The position numbers were made by a program, and so were the translations under genes. The notes beneath the pieces were generated by a model. That model had not been told where the DNA came from. It ran no database searches and was given only the letters and a program-made list of their open reading frames with translations. Positions 6,696-14,813 of a stretch of DNA of 38,280 nt are shown here, piece by piece (the stretch's first letter is position 1; the number at the start of each line of letters is the position of its first letter). Source of the DNA: Oleispira sp. (lineage in GTDB: Bacteria; Pseudomonadota; Gammaproteobacteria; Pseudomonadales; Oceanobacteraceae). Location of the stretch: NCBI GenBank assembly GCA_016765295.1, contig JAESQF010000140.1:1-38280 (forward strand), read 5' to 3'.

Positions 6696-7277
6696 CTATT
6701 TATTAACTTTCTCAGCAACAAGCCCCATAAATCCAGCGCCTTTCGGTGGTTTTTTATCATTTGTGTTATACCAACGAGAGTCAGGCACCCAGCTTTTAGG
6801 TTCTCTTTTTTCTTTTTCTACCCATTCAGGCCTGTAATACAAACGAAGAACTATGCAAACTATTGCATTTACTAAACGAAATCGCGTAGTAATCTTAGCC
6901 TTATCTGTATCGTCGGGTAAAGGTGATTGAAGGCTAGTGCAAAGGCCTTTAATTTTCTCGCTTTCAAAAGATAAACCATGCTTAGCATGTGCAAATTCAT
7001 TTCTAATTCTTCTAATTAGTCCAATTTCTTGGTACTCGAATTTATCAATTAATCCTAATGAATAGCACGCTTCAATTTTTGAAGAAAATGTACCTAAAGG
7101 GGCATTTGGTTCAGTTAATAACTTTTTAGTTGATTTACCGTCAACGAAGAAAAACTCCAATGTCTTGTGAAGTTTATCATCTATCAAAGCTGCACCAACT
7201 AGCGGTAACCCTCGGTCAGTTTCAGCTTGTAGTTCTTCAACGAAGCTAGCTAAATCTTCGGCATGTTCGAGAATCAT
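6696..7277 (-). CDS. Cassette gene: MltR-family protein (193 aa)
   Basis: This resembles the MltR family, named after the mannitol operon repressor, whose members are helical proteins of about 190 residues. Shared marks are VGAALIDDKL near residue 30, APLGTFSSKIEACYSLGLI around 79-97, and IRRIRNEFAH around 108-117. There is no membrane segment. No mannitol genes are near, so the name should not be read as function; many relatives are orphans on mobile DNA. ATG at 7277 has AAGGAAG five bases upstream and overlaps the stop of the 34-residue leader ORF (ATGA). It is the first cassette after repeat copy B and so the best expressed if that promoter works. Confidence 0.65.
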   Translation of the reverse strand: MILEHAEDLASFVEELQAETDRGLPLVGAALIDDKLHKTLEFFFVDGKSTKKLLTEPNAPLGTFSSKIEACYSLGLIDKFEYQEIGLIRRIRNEFAHAKHGLSFESEKIKGLCTSLQSPLPDDTDKAKITTRFRLVNAIVCIVLRLYYRPEWVEKEKREPKSWVPDSRWYNTNDKKPPKGAGFMGLVAEKVNK

Positions 7278-7378
7278 CGAATCTTCCTTGCTTCATAACA
7301 GCGTGCTATACGAACAGATGCCGCATAACCCCTTATATCAGGGAAAGGCGAATGTGGTGAAATCTTCTTAGAAATCAT
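7274..7378 (-). CDS. Conserved leader mini-ORF, copy B (34 aa)
   Basis: ATG at 7378 to TGA, with the stop overlapping the ATG of the MltR-like cassette gene. The product begins MISKKIS, shares SPFP, IR and YAASVRIARC with copy A, and runs on past the core site as YEARKIR. Four codon differences from copy A keep the residue and six change it. The overlap would couple translation of the first cassette to the leader. This is suggestive, but both copies might be conserved for DNA reasons only. Confidence 0.45.
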   Translation of the reverse strand: MISKKISPHSPFPDIRGYAASVRIARCYEARKIR

Positions 7379-7469
7379 ACGACTATCCCTGTTAATGATA
7401 CCGTCAACACTATATTTAACGTTCGCTTTTGTCAATTTGATATCTATTTCAGCGCCTGTTCGCTTAACA
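7296..7469 (-). repeat. 174-bp repeat, copy B, upstream of the second cassette stretch
   Basis: This is the partner of 936-1109. It ends on the cassette side with GTTATGA and on the other side with a GTTAAGC core (7468-7462). Beyond it, diverged arms GTTCGC (7458-7463) and GGCGAAC (7539-7545) bracket about 75 bp that match copy A only in layout. The rest of the gap to the merR-like gene has a small inverted repeat described separately and no integrase fragment that I can see. Confidence 0.8.
7409..7435 (-). promoter_or_regulatory. Candidate promoter in repeat copy B
   Basis: Minus-strand TTGACA at 7435-7430 and TATAGT at 7414-7409, spaced exactly as in copy A (15 bp). It points into the leader ORF and the MltR-like cassette. 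Confidence 0.5.
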
Positions 7470-7566
7470 ACGCCATTCTAATATCACCTAAATTATCGTT
7501 AAATTTCAGTAAGTTATAAGTACCCATAAAAAGTGATAGGCGAACGCCTTGACCCATGTGTTACTC

Positions 7567-7581
7567 ACAGCTTTATGCTGT
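7567..7581 (+). promoter_or_regulatory. Inverted repeat upstream of the merR-like gene
   Basis: ACAGC-N5-GCTGT lies 38 bases before the start of the regulator. MerR-type proteins bind dyads inside long-spaced promoters, so this may be its own operator; no matching hexamers were clear. Confidence 0.3.
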
Positions 7582-7618
7582 AAGCTGAATATAAACGATA
7601 AGAAGGAATAATCGACCA

Positions 7619-8071
7619 ATGAACTCTTTAACGGTTTCTCAATTAGCCAAGCAGTTGAGCATCAGTGCTGATACTGTGCGCCATTATGTGCGTAGCGGTT
7701 TAATCAACCCTGAGCGTGATCCAAACAATGGTTATAAACGTTTTCATAGCGAGGACATTAAGCGCTTGCGTTTTATCTTGCAGGCTAAGTCGTTAGGATT
7801 TTCTTTAGCAGATATTAAAACCATTATCGATCAAGCGAGTTATGGGGAATCCCCCTGCCCTCAGGTTCGGGTTATCATGGAAGCTCGATTAAAAGAAACC
7901 GCAGCGAAAATTGCGGCTATGCAAGCAACCTATCAGCAAATGCAAGATGCGATGCTGCGCTGGCAAACACAACCTGATTGCACCCCAACCGGTGAACATA
8001 TTTGTCACTTGATTGAAGGCTTCTCTAATCAGGTATGTGATTTTAAAGAAGAAGGATGCTGCGAAGTTTAA
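7619..8071 (+). CDS. MerR-family metal-responsive regulator (ZntR/CadR-like)
   Basis: A 150-residue MerR-family activator. The winged helix occupies residues 1-70 (VSQLAKQLSISADTVRHYV and GYKRFHSEDIKRLRF), followed by a dimer coiled coil at about 80-118. Cys80 matches the helix-start cysteine of ZntR/CadR. The loop after the coil has Cys121, His127, Cys129 and His130, and the tail has Cys140, Cys147 and Cys148. This ligand set fits zinc, cadmium or lead better than copper or redox sensing. No exporter or other obvious target is adjacent, so the regulated gene is probably elsewhere. AAGGA precedes ATG at 7619. The stop shares a hairpin with the convergent metalloprotease gene. Confidence 0.8.
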   Translation: MNSLTVSQLAKQLSISADTVRHYVRSGLINPERDPNNGYKRFHSEDIKRLRFILQAKSLGFSLADIKTIIDQASYGESPCPQVRVIMEARLKETAAKIAAMQATYQQMQDAMLRWQTQPDCTPTGEHICHLIEGFSNQVCDFKEEGCCEV

Positions 8072-8090
8072 AACAGGTAAACCTGTTTAC
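8066..8090. terminator. Shared hairpin between convergent genes
   Basis: AAACAGGT-AA-ACCTGTTT at 8071-8088 is a perfect 8-bp stem containing parts of both stop codons. T-rich sequence follows on each side but is short, so a two-way terminator is plausible but not strong. Confidence 0.5.
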
Positions 8091-11000
8091 TCTGCATACA
8101 ATACCGTTACTTCCAATTCGGTTAATGCTTTATGGAATACTTTAACGGTATCGAAGGCTTGCCCTTCGGTAACAGTACATACCTTTGCATCACCCTCTCC
8201 TACACAAACAACTGAACTATGGCCACCGACTCTAAACGGAGAACCGCCCCCATAACCGGAGCTGTTCATTGCCGCCATTATTGGGCCACCGCCTACAGGA
8301 AGGATGCCTTGGGTCGTTAATGCAAGCCCATCTAAGTAGCCGCGTAATTCATTATTTTCACGATCAATCACCATCACTACATGATGCCAAGCACCGTCAA
8401 TTAATGCATCTTCCTGCTCCGCTATCGCCTCAGAGTCATGCATTAATCGGTCACGGTAACTGACTTGCATTGCTAACTTAGTGCCTTCGCTACGAATCTC
8501 CCAGCCACCGTATTGCATATTATTAGGGCCATTGGCAGACTTACCGATTAATAATTTATCACCGTCTATGGTCGAATATTTAAACCACATTGCCGCAGTA
8601 AAGCTGTTATGCCCAGGGTCTAATTTATGGGGTAATAGGCTATGGCCGATAGCGTCATTGGCTTTTACCGCCGATGCCATTAACTGAATTGATAATCCTT
8701 GGTTGCTCGCCCCTAACACCTGCACATCTGCAAGGGTTGCTGCGGGTGTAATCGAGGCCAAGCTAGGGGCGGTTAAATCATTGCCTTGCCCAGATAAGTC
8801 TTCAATCATTTCAACGGATTCTTCGTTCACCGTGCGAGTCACCAGACTGTCCATATCCCAGTGGGCAGTTAAGCCGTTTGTCAAAACTTGGATTTGCACT
8901 GGACCGCGAGTTTTATAGCCTTCCGTATCAACCGCTACGTAGCTAAATTGATCTACGCCAACGAATCCCGCTGGCGGCGTATAGGTTAAAATACCCTGGT
9001 TATTACTAACACTGCCGCCTTCTAATGTAGTTGCCTCAAAGCTATCGATGCTTAACACATCACCATTGGCATCGTAATCATTGGCTAATGGACTAACCGT
9101 ACCGGCTTGATCTTGGTATACGGTTAAATAGTCTTTAAAGGTGGCCGGTAGCATAGGATTAGTTAAGGCTTCGGCGGGCTTAAACCTAGTCCCTTGCTGC
9201 AAGCGCCCAGTTGTTTTTCTCGCTTGCATATTACCCATGTGAGTTGATGGCTGTTGAATCTGATCATTATTATCGGTTTGCTCACCATGACCTAAACCAA
9301 AGTTATGACCCACTTCATGAGTGAAGCCCCAGTTCATTGTATAGTTCGCAACACAGCCCAACCAATAACCGCCACCCCAGCAATAACCGCCATTTATTGG
9401 GTCTTGAAATGTCATTCTAAAAGTCGTGCTATCGGTTGCAGAAGGTCTTGCCTGAGTCGCTGCTTCAATGCCGCCATTCTCTTCAATCACTGCATTGCCA
9501 ACATCCCAACGTAAGCCGGTTTTTTGCGCCCAGACATAATCCAGTTCATTAATATGCCCTTCCATTTGCGCAATACCGTTAAGAATATTACCTCCCGCTT
9601 GCTTTTCAAACTGAGAGTTTCTGAAGGTGAAGGCAACACGTGATAAATTATTATGAAAATTGATACCCGACTGCGGTAGGTATAAACGGTTATCAACAAT
9701 CGCCGGGGTTTCAAAATCAATTTTTAATTCTGTGGTTGTGCTTTCGCTATTTCCCAAAGCATCTGGGTTTATCTTAGCGCTAATATCTATATTGCGCCCC
9801 CACTGGCGACGATCACCGCCCCAACCTGAAAGGTAGATAGTGCCTGCAGAATCTACAACCCCGGTCACTGTTTGGTAAGGATCATTACTGATATAACCCC
9901 GATAGGTACGTACTTCAGGCATCGGTGAAATTGTCTGGAATTGTTGGAAACGGCGTACATCAAACGTTAATAACTGAAAGTTAGGTGATCTAACCGAATG
10001 TTTTTCTAGCTCCAGAAAAAGATCTTTATCATCAATATTGACGATTAGCGATAACGTTTGCGGCAATGCCTCGCCCACGACCTTGCTATCATCAATAATC
10101 GCTGTATCAACCTTTATTACTTGCGACCAGCTATTACCTGCAGGCCCAGTACTTTCAAAACGAATAAAATAACTGCTACCTGGATCTATATTAGGCAAGG
10201 TGATGATTTGATTACCTGCTAATAGCTCGCCTAATTCCATTGTATATTGCCAGCCTTGTGACGAATCACCGGCATCTACAAGACCATAATAAATTGTGAC
10301 CGGAAAAACTGCGGCGCTCGCGGCGACAAGGTATTCAATCGTAATTTCATTACCTAAGGTATCAAAACTGGATTGGTAGGCGGTCTGCAACTCAACTTTC
10401 GCCGGAACAAAACTACTTGCAGGAATAATATAGCTGGCAGATAGCAGCTGCTTAGCAATACCCGGCCCTTGCCATGCAACCGATACATGGTCACCACCAC
10501 TGCCTTCTTTATGCAGCACTTCAAAATAATAATACTGACCTGCCGCCAACGGGATATCGCGCTTAAGTAGATTATTATCCCCCCAAGCATCAATACTGGT
10601 ATAGCCACTAACTCTGGCAACCGCTTCTGCTTTGTTCGTTGTCATATCCGCGCTGATACGCACTTCACTATGATCATCAGAAGCCACCCAGAATGTGTAT
10701 AAGCCAGAGGTAGGCACTTTCAAATAACCGGATAAACGCTGACCGTAATTATCACCCATGGCATTTGGGGTTTTAACCTCGGCTAATATCTGCTGACTCG
10801 ATAGCGTATTTTTAGTATTAATCAGGTCGATTGAATTACCACTAATACCGGCCCAAACTTGCTGATAAATACCTGTTTGGATAAAACGACTTGATTCGAT
10901 CGCCTTTACGATGACCGCAACAGAACTCGATTTTCCGGCTAGGGATATACTCATCTGCAGATTAAATGTTTGGCTGCTATCGGTTAGAAATTGCTTGATT

Positions 11001-12877
11001 AAAGAAAGCTCACCACTGTTATTAACGGCAAAGTATCCTTCGGCATTGCCACTCTCAATAACCAAAACGGGAGTTGCTTCTGCTTGATACGTTAGCTTTG
11101 CAAATACATTATTGGCCGCGGTATTTGCAGCCACTGCATATTCGAAAGATGGATATTCAAAGATGGGCGTGCCCGCGACATGATCGCTGGTTGAGAAACT
11201 TAGCGCTGTAGATTTACCGCTGTTATTTCCGGCGATGTCGATAGCTTCAATTTCGAAAACAAATACCGTGCCCGCAGCCAGTTTATTTATCTGCAGTTCA
11301 GTTTGATAACCTTGATGGATTAGCTGTCCATCTTGAAAAATTCGGTATAAAACTTGGGTATTATTTTCGTCTGCCGACTCTGTCCAATTAAAGTGAATGT
11401 GGTTTGGCCCGGTTGAAATTAGCGATATTCCGCTGACCATTGATGGCGCGGTAAAATCATCTATTTGCACCGATAATTGCGTACTAAAGGCAGATTCATT
11501 ACCTGCGATATCAACAGTTTTAACCATTAGATTATAAAGTTTTGAACTCACTAAATCGTTAAGTTCAATTGATTCATTGACCGTTGTCGCTATTTTCTTA
11601 CCGTCTTCATAAATATCATAATGACTGATGCCACTATTATCGGTAGCGCCATTCCACTCGAGTAATATTTGGTCATGATCCATTTTTAACCACGTTAATT
11701 GGGTCACTGTGGATGGATTTTGTAGATCAAGAGGAATGCGTAAATAATCGTTACCGATAACGGCTCGGGTAATACCTGGGCCCTGCCAAGCTACGGCTAG
11801 ATGATCACCACCGCCGCCTTCTGTCATGATCGCTTTTATATAATAAAGTTTTCCGCCACTTAAGCTTTGCACTGAGGATTTTTGCCCAGGGTAACGATCC
11901 CACTCCTGCGCACTGGTATGGCTTGTTAGTTGGGCAATTTGCACCAGCCCTTGTTCTGTTTCATTATTACTAAGGTACAGCTCTGCCTGATCATCTGCCG
12001 CTACCCAGAAATAATAGTCACCGCTTACGGGTGGAATAATATAGCCTTGCATGACCTGGCCATAGTTACTGCCAATATCAGAAGGCGATACAAATTCAGT
12101 TTCAATTGTTGTTTCAGTCGGACTATCCGGATACGCATCTAACTGCTTTAAGGTATTAATATCGCTGCCAATACTCGCATCTTTATAGACTTGGCGAGTT
12201 AACCCCTGATTATCACCGTTGGCAGTAATAGGAATGATGCCCAATTTGATCTGCGCGGTGGTGATACTGTAACCATCACTGACTTCTATATTCAGCAATA
12301 TCACTTTGCCAGAGACACTCACTAAACTCTTTGCTACACGCAGAGTCCCTACGTTATCAATTTCAAATAAATCGTTGTTAATAACGTAGCTTAAGGGTTG
12401 AGCATCAATATCAGAAGCATTGACCTGAGCAACAAGCTCTCCCAGCATTACCGTATCGAATAATAAGACTTGATCGAGAGCTGCTACCGTAGGCGGGGTA
12501 TTGACGATCGTTATCGCGTTTATCGCTATCGCACTGGACTCGCTGCCGTTTTCATTAAAGGCAATTACTTCATAACGATAACTTTGATTTGCTATAACGT
12601 CATTATCAGTAAAGGTATACAAGCCTTTCGCGACGGTCGCAATTTGTTCACCATTCCGGCGTATGAGGTAACCCGAGGCGTTATTAGCATCTGCCCAACG
12701 CAAAACGATCTGGCTTGCGCTGGTACTAAAAATAATGAGATCTGATACCGCTGGAACTTCAGCATTAGGGGCTGCGTTCTCTGGATTGGGATTTATGCTG
12801 CTGTTTTCCGAAACTTTTGCTGCATCACCACAGGCGGTAAGCATTAGAATAAACAAAAGCCCTACTAGATACTTCAT
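8087..12877 (-). CDS. Large surface lipoprotein with fibronectin III, PA14, zinc-metalloprotease and LamG-type domains (1596 aa)
   Basis: Signal peptide with lipobox LTAC and lipidated Cys16. In order, a fibronectin III-like domain covers about 40-125 and a cadherin-like repeat about 128-215. A PA14-like domain (YYFWVAADDQAELY, VAWQGPGI) covers about 220-380. Two fibronectin III-like domains cover about 390-565, another cadherin-like segment about 570-665, and a second PA14-like domain (YTFWVASDDHSEVRI) about 670-800. The protease domain has HEVGHNFGLGH with zinc ligands His1187, His1191 and His1197 and Glu1188 as catalytic base. Then come a cadherin-like repeat (about 1290-1380) and a C-terminal concanavalin/LamG-type domain (DGAWHHVVMVID). 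The motif places it among metzincins. It is likely anchored to the outer membrane or exposed and acts on protein or glycoprotein; the substrate is unknown. It is transcribed alone; AGGG precedes ATG at 12877. Confidence 0.85.
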   Translation of the reverse strand: MKYLVGLLFILMLTACGDAAKVSENSSINPNPENAAPNAEVPAVSDLIIFSTSASQIVLRWADANNASGYLIRRNGEQIATVAKGLYTFTDNDVIANQSYRYEVIAFNENGSESSAIAINAITIVNTPPTVAALDQVLLFDTVMLGELVAQVNASDIDAQPLSYVINNDLFEIDNVGTLRVAKSLVSVSGKVILLNIEVSDGYSITTAQIKLGIIPITANGDNQGLTRQVYKDASIGSDINTLKQLDAYPDSPTETTIETEFVSPSDIGSNYGQVMQGYIIPPVSGDYYFWVAADDQAELYLSNNETEQGLVQIAQLTSHTSAQEWDRYPGQKSSVQSLSGGKLYYIKAIMTEGGGGDHLAVAWQGPGITRAVIGNDYLRIPLDLQNPSTVTQLTWLKMDHDQILLEWNGATDNSGISHYDIYEDGKKIATTVNESIELNDLVSSKLYNLMVKTVDIAGNESAFSTQLSVQIDDFTAPSMVSGISLISTGPNHIHFNWTESADENNTQVLYRIFQDGQLIHQGYQTELQINKLAAGTVFVFEIEAIDIAGNNSGKSTALSFSTSDHVAGTPIFEYPSFEYAVAANTAANNVFAKLTYQAEATPVLVIESGNAEGYFAVNNSGELSLIKQFLTDSSQTFNLQMSISLAGKSSSVAVIVKAIESSRFIQTGIYQQVWAGISGNSIDLINTKNTLSSQQILAEVKTPNAMGDNYGQRLSGYLKVPTSGLYTFWVASDDHSEVRISADMTTNKAEAVARVSGYTSIDAWGDNNLLKRDIPLAAGQYYYFEVLHKEGSGGDHVSVAWQGPGIAKQLLSASYIIPASSFVPAKVELQTAYQSSFDTLGNEITIEYLVAASAAVFPVTIYYGLVDAGDSSQGWQYTMELGELLAGNQIITLPNIDPGSSYFIRFESTGPAGNSWSQVIKVDTAIIDDSKVVGEALPQTLSLIVNIDDKDLFLELEKHSVRSPNFQLLTFDVRRFQQFQTISPMPEVRTYRGYISNDPYQTVTGVVDSAGTIYLSGWGGDRRQWGRNIDISAKINPDALGNSESTTTELKIDFETPAIVDNRLYLPQSGINFHNNLSRVAFTFRNSQFEKQAGGNILNGIAQMEGHINELDYVWAQKTGLRWDVGNAVIEENGGIEAATQARPSATDSTTFRMTFQDPINGGYCWGGGYWLGCVANYTMNWGFTHEVGHNFGLGHGEQTDNNDQIQQPSTHMGNMQARKTTGRLQQGTRFKPAEALTNPMLPATFKDYLTVYQDQAGTVSPLANDYDANGDVLSIDSFEATTLEGGSVSNNQGILTYTPPAGFVGVDQFSYVAVDTEGYKTRGPVQIQVLTNGLTAHWDMDSLVTRTVNEESVEMIEDLSGQGNDLTAPSLASITPAATLADVQVLGASNQGLSIQLMASAVKANDAIGHSLLPHKLDPGHNSFTAAMWFKYSTIDGDKLLIGKSANGPNNMQYGGWEIRSEGTKLAMQVSYRDRLMHDSEAIAEQEDALIDGAWHHVVMVIDRENNELRGYLDGLALTTQGILPVGGGPIMAAMNSSGYGGGSPFRVGGHSSVVCVGEGDAKVCTVTEGQAFDTVKVFHKALTELEVTVLYAE

Positions 12878-13018
12878 TAATAAACCCTATTTCTTTATTG
12901 TTATCTGCTGCGCGGAAAGCGAGCCGTTAAAAAACGGGATAGTAACAACTTAAGAATTTATTGAAGTGATAGCATTCACACTATGTACTTAGGGATGATT
13001 AATTTTACATCATTTATC

Positions 13019-13771
13019 TTAATCCGTATGTTCGCAGAAGGCTCTTAAGATCGTTTTTATCTCACTCATTCCTGAGCTAACGACCAAACGGATATCATCC
13101 ATCGTGATTAAATCTGAAGACTTCCCTGCTGCGGGATTAACCACCAAACAAAGACTGGCGTAAGGGATATTTAATTCACGGGCTAGAGCCGCTTCTGGCA
13201 TCCCTGTCATACCTACTAGGTCACAGCCGTCTTTTTCTAAGCGATTAATTTCGGCAATACTTTCTAAACGCGGTCCTTGAGTCGCGCCATAAATACCAAA
13301 ATCGCTGTAGTTATGTTCAAGGTTTTGCTTGGCAAGAATTTGAATGAGTTGCTGGCGTAATTCTTCATCATACGGATGACTAAAATCGATGTGATCCAGG
13401 TCTTTGAATACACCATCAAAATAGGTATTTTCACGGCCTTGAGTATAATCAATAATCTGATGCGGCACCGATATGTGACCGGCAATGGCATTGCTGTGAA
13501 TACCACCAACGGCGTTTACCGCGATAATTTTCTCTGCGCCTAGTTGCTGCAACGCCAGTAAGTTTGCCCGGTAGTTTATCTTGTGCGGAGCCACTGCGTG
13601 GGGATGCCCGTGACGCGCCAAAAACAATAACTTGGTGCCGTTTAGCATACCTTCAATGATGTCAGAACTCGGCGCGCCTAAGTCAGTGGATATCTGATTA
13701 TGACGTTGAATAACTTCTAACTCTTCAAATTCTGTTAAACCGGTACCACCGATTATTGCGATTGTTTGCAA
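13019..13771 (-). CDS. 5'-methylthioadenosine/methylthioinosine phosphorylase family
   Basis: A 250-residue member of the PNP/MTAP family, which splits methylthio-nucleosides with phosphate. Marks are IIGGTG at the N-terminus (phosphate site), RHG near 53, the NAVGGI loop around 86-91, GPRLES and LVGMTGMPEA in the base and ribose pocket. In Pseudomonas aeruginosa the gene in this position next to nagZ (PA3004) encodes methylthioinosine phosphorylase, so that activity is the first guess, but the base preference cannot be read safely here. It is 28 bases downstream of nagZ in the same direction, probably in its operon. It recycles the methylthio-nucleoside left by polyamine and homoserine-lactone synthesis. 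Confidence 0.85.
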   Translation of the reverse strand: MQTIAIIGGTGLTEFEELEVIQRHNQISTDLGAPSSDIIEGMLNGTKLLFLARHGHPHAVAPHKINYRANLLALQQLGAEKIIAVNAVGGIHSNAIAGHISVPHQIIDYTQGRENTYFDGVFKDLDHIDFSHPYDEELRQQLIQILAKQNLEHNYSDFGIYGATQGPRLESIAEINRLEKDGCDLVGMTGMPEAALARELNIPYASLCLVVNPAAGKSSDLITMDDIRLVVSSGMSEIKTILRAFCEHTD

Positions 13772-13799
13772 GGGCTCATCTCTTAGTTGTTATTTAATT

Positions 13800-14813
13800 T
13801 TAAGAAAACAAATCAGCGCATATGGCTAAATGTTTTTCCCATGCAGGACTCTGATAAAGATCCGCTTCAATTGAAGATTTTGCGCGCATGCCTTGCAGGC
13901 TTATTAAGGGCCATTGTTTTTCTCGCACCGTATCAACAATTTCTTGTGCCGCTTCACGCTTATTACAAATTAGCAGTACATTACAACCTGCATCTTTTGC
14001 TTTTTGCGCGCGCACACTTGGGCTGCCTGATGCAGCAGCGCCTTCCATGGAAAGGTCATCGCTGTAAATAAGGCCTTGGAAACCCATATTTTCACGCAAT
14101 ATATCTTTCAGCCACACCTTTGAAAAACCTGCGGTAAATTCAGCGTCGATATCGGTATAGATAACATGCGCGGGCATAATCGCGGCTAACTGGTTATCAG
14201 CAATCAGTTGCTTAAAAGGAATAAGGTCGTTGTTTTCTAATAATTCAAAAGAGCGTGAATCGGTTGGCAGCTCTAGATGCGAATCTGCAGTGACATGACC
14301 ATGACCCGGAAAATGCTTAGCGGTTGCTGACATGCCCGCCTCTGCCATACCTTTAATAAAGGCTTGGGAAAGTATTAAGACTTGCTGAGGCTCTGCAGCA
14401 AAAGCACGATTGCCGATAATACTAGAACGGCCAAAGTCTAAATCCAGTACCGGCGCAAAGCTGATATCAATACCATGATGAATTAATTCTGCAGCCATTA
14501 GCCACCCTAATGAAAATGCTTGCTTGCTGGCCTTGTCAGCATCAATTGCATAAGCATCACCGAGCTTGCGCATTGCTGGCAAAAGCAAGAATCCTTCACG
14601 AAAGCGCTGTACTCGGCCGCCCTCTTGATCAACTGCAATAATTAAGTCGCTGCGTAATTCTTTAATACTGCGACATAAATCTTTTAGCTGAGAAGGATCT
14701 TTATAATTACGCGCGAACAAAATGAGCCCGGCAATTTCCGGCTGCAATAAAAACTGCTCATCTTCTGGCGTTAGCTCTAAGCCAACCACATCGGCCATTA
14801 CACAGATTGACAT
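13800..14813 (-). CDS. nagZ: Beta-N-acetylhexosaminidase NagZ
   Basis: A glycoside hydrolase family 3 enzyme of 337 residues. It removes N-acetylglucosamine from anhydro-muropeptides in the cytoplasm during cell-wall recycling; its products feed AmpR/AmpC-type induction where present. Clear marks are VDQEGGRVQR (61-70), KHFPGHGHVTADSHLE with the His-Asp dyad Asp177 and His179, and YSDDLSMEGA (250-259) holding the nucleophile aspartate. No signal peptide is present, as expected. Its start overlaps the end of the YkuD gene by 16 bases, implying coupled translation. Confidence 0.95.
   Translation of the reverse strand: MSICVMADVVGLELTPEDEQFLLQPEIAGLILFARNYKDPSQLKDLCRSIKELRSDLIIAVDQEGGRVQRFREGFLLLPAMRKLGDAYAIDADKASKQAFSLGWLMAAELIHHGIDISFAPVLDLDFGRSSIIGNRAFAAEPQQVLILSQAFIKGMAEAGMSATAKHFPGHGHVTADSHLELPTDSRSFELLENNDLIPFKQLIADNQLAAIMPAHVIYTDIDAEFTAGFSKVWLKDILRENMGFQGLIYSDDLSMEGAAASGSPSVRAQKAKDAGCNVLLICNKREAAQEIVDTVREKQWPLISLQGMRAKSSIEADLYQSPAWEKHLAICADLFS

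Noticed and set aside
3999-7277. A toxin-antitoxin pair among the cassettes
   Set aside because: Such pairs are common in arrays, but no adjacent small gene pair with known toxin or antitoxin motifs was recognised; each cassette holds one gene.
7470-7618. A remnant of an integron integrase beside repeat copy B
   Set aside because: No frame of useful length or recombinase motif was found in either direction.
8269-12953. Several plus-strand frames of 64-91 codons inside the large lipoprotein gene
   Set aside because: They are antisense shadows of a well-supported reading frame and have no ribosome sites or family features.
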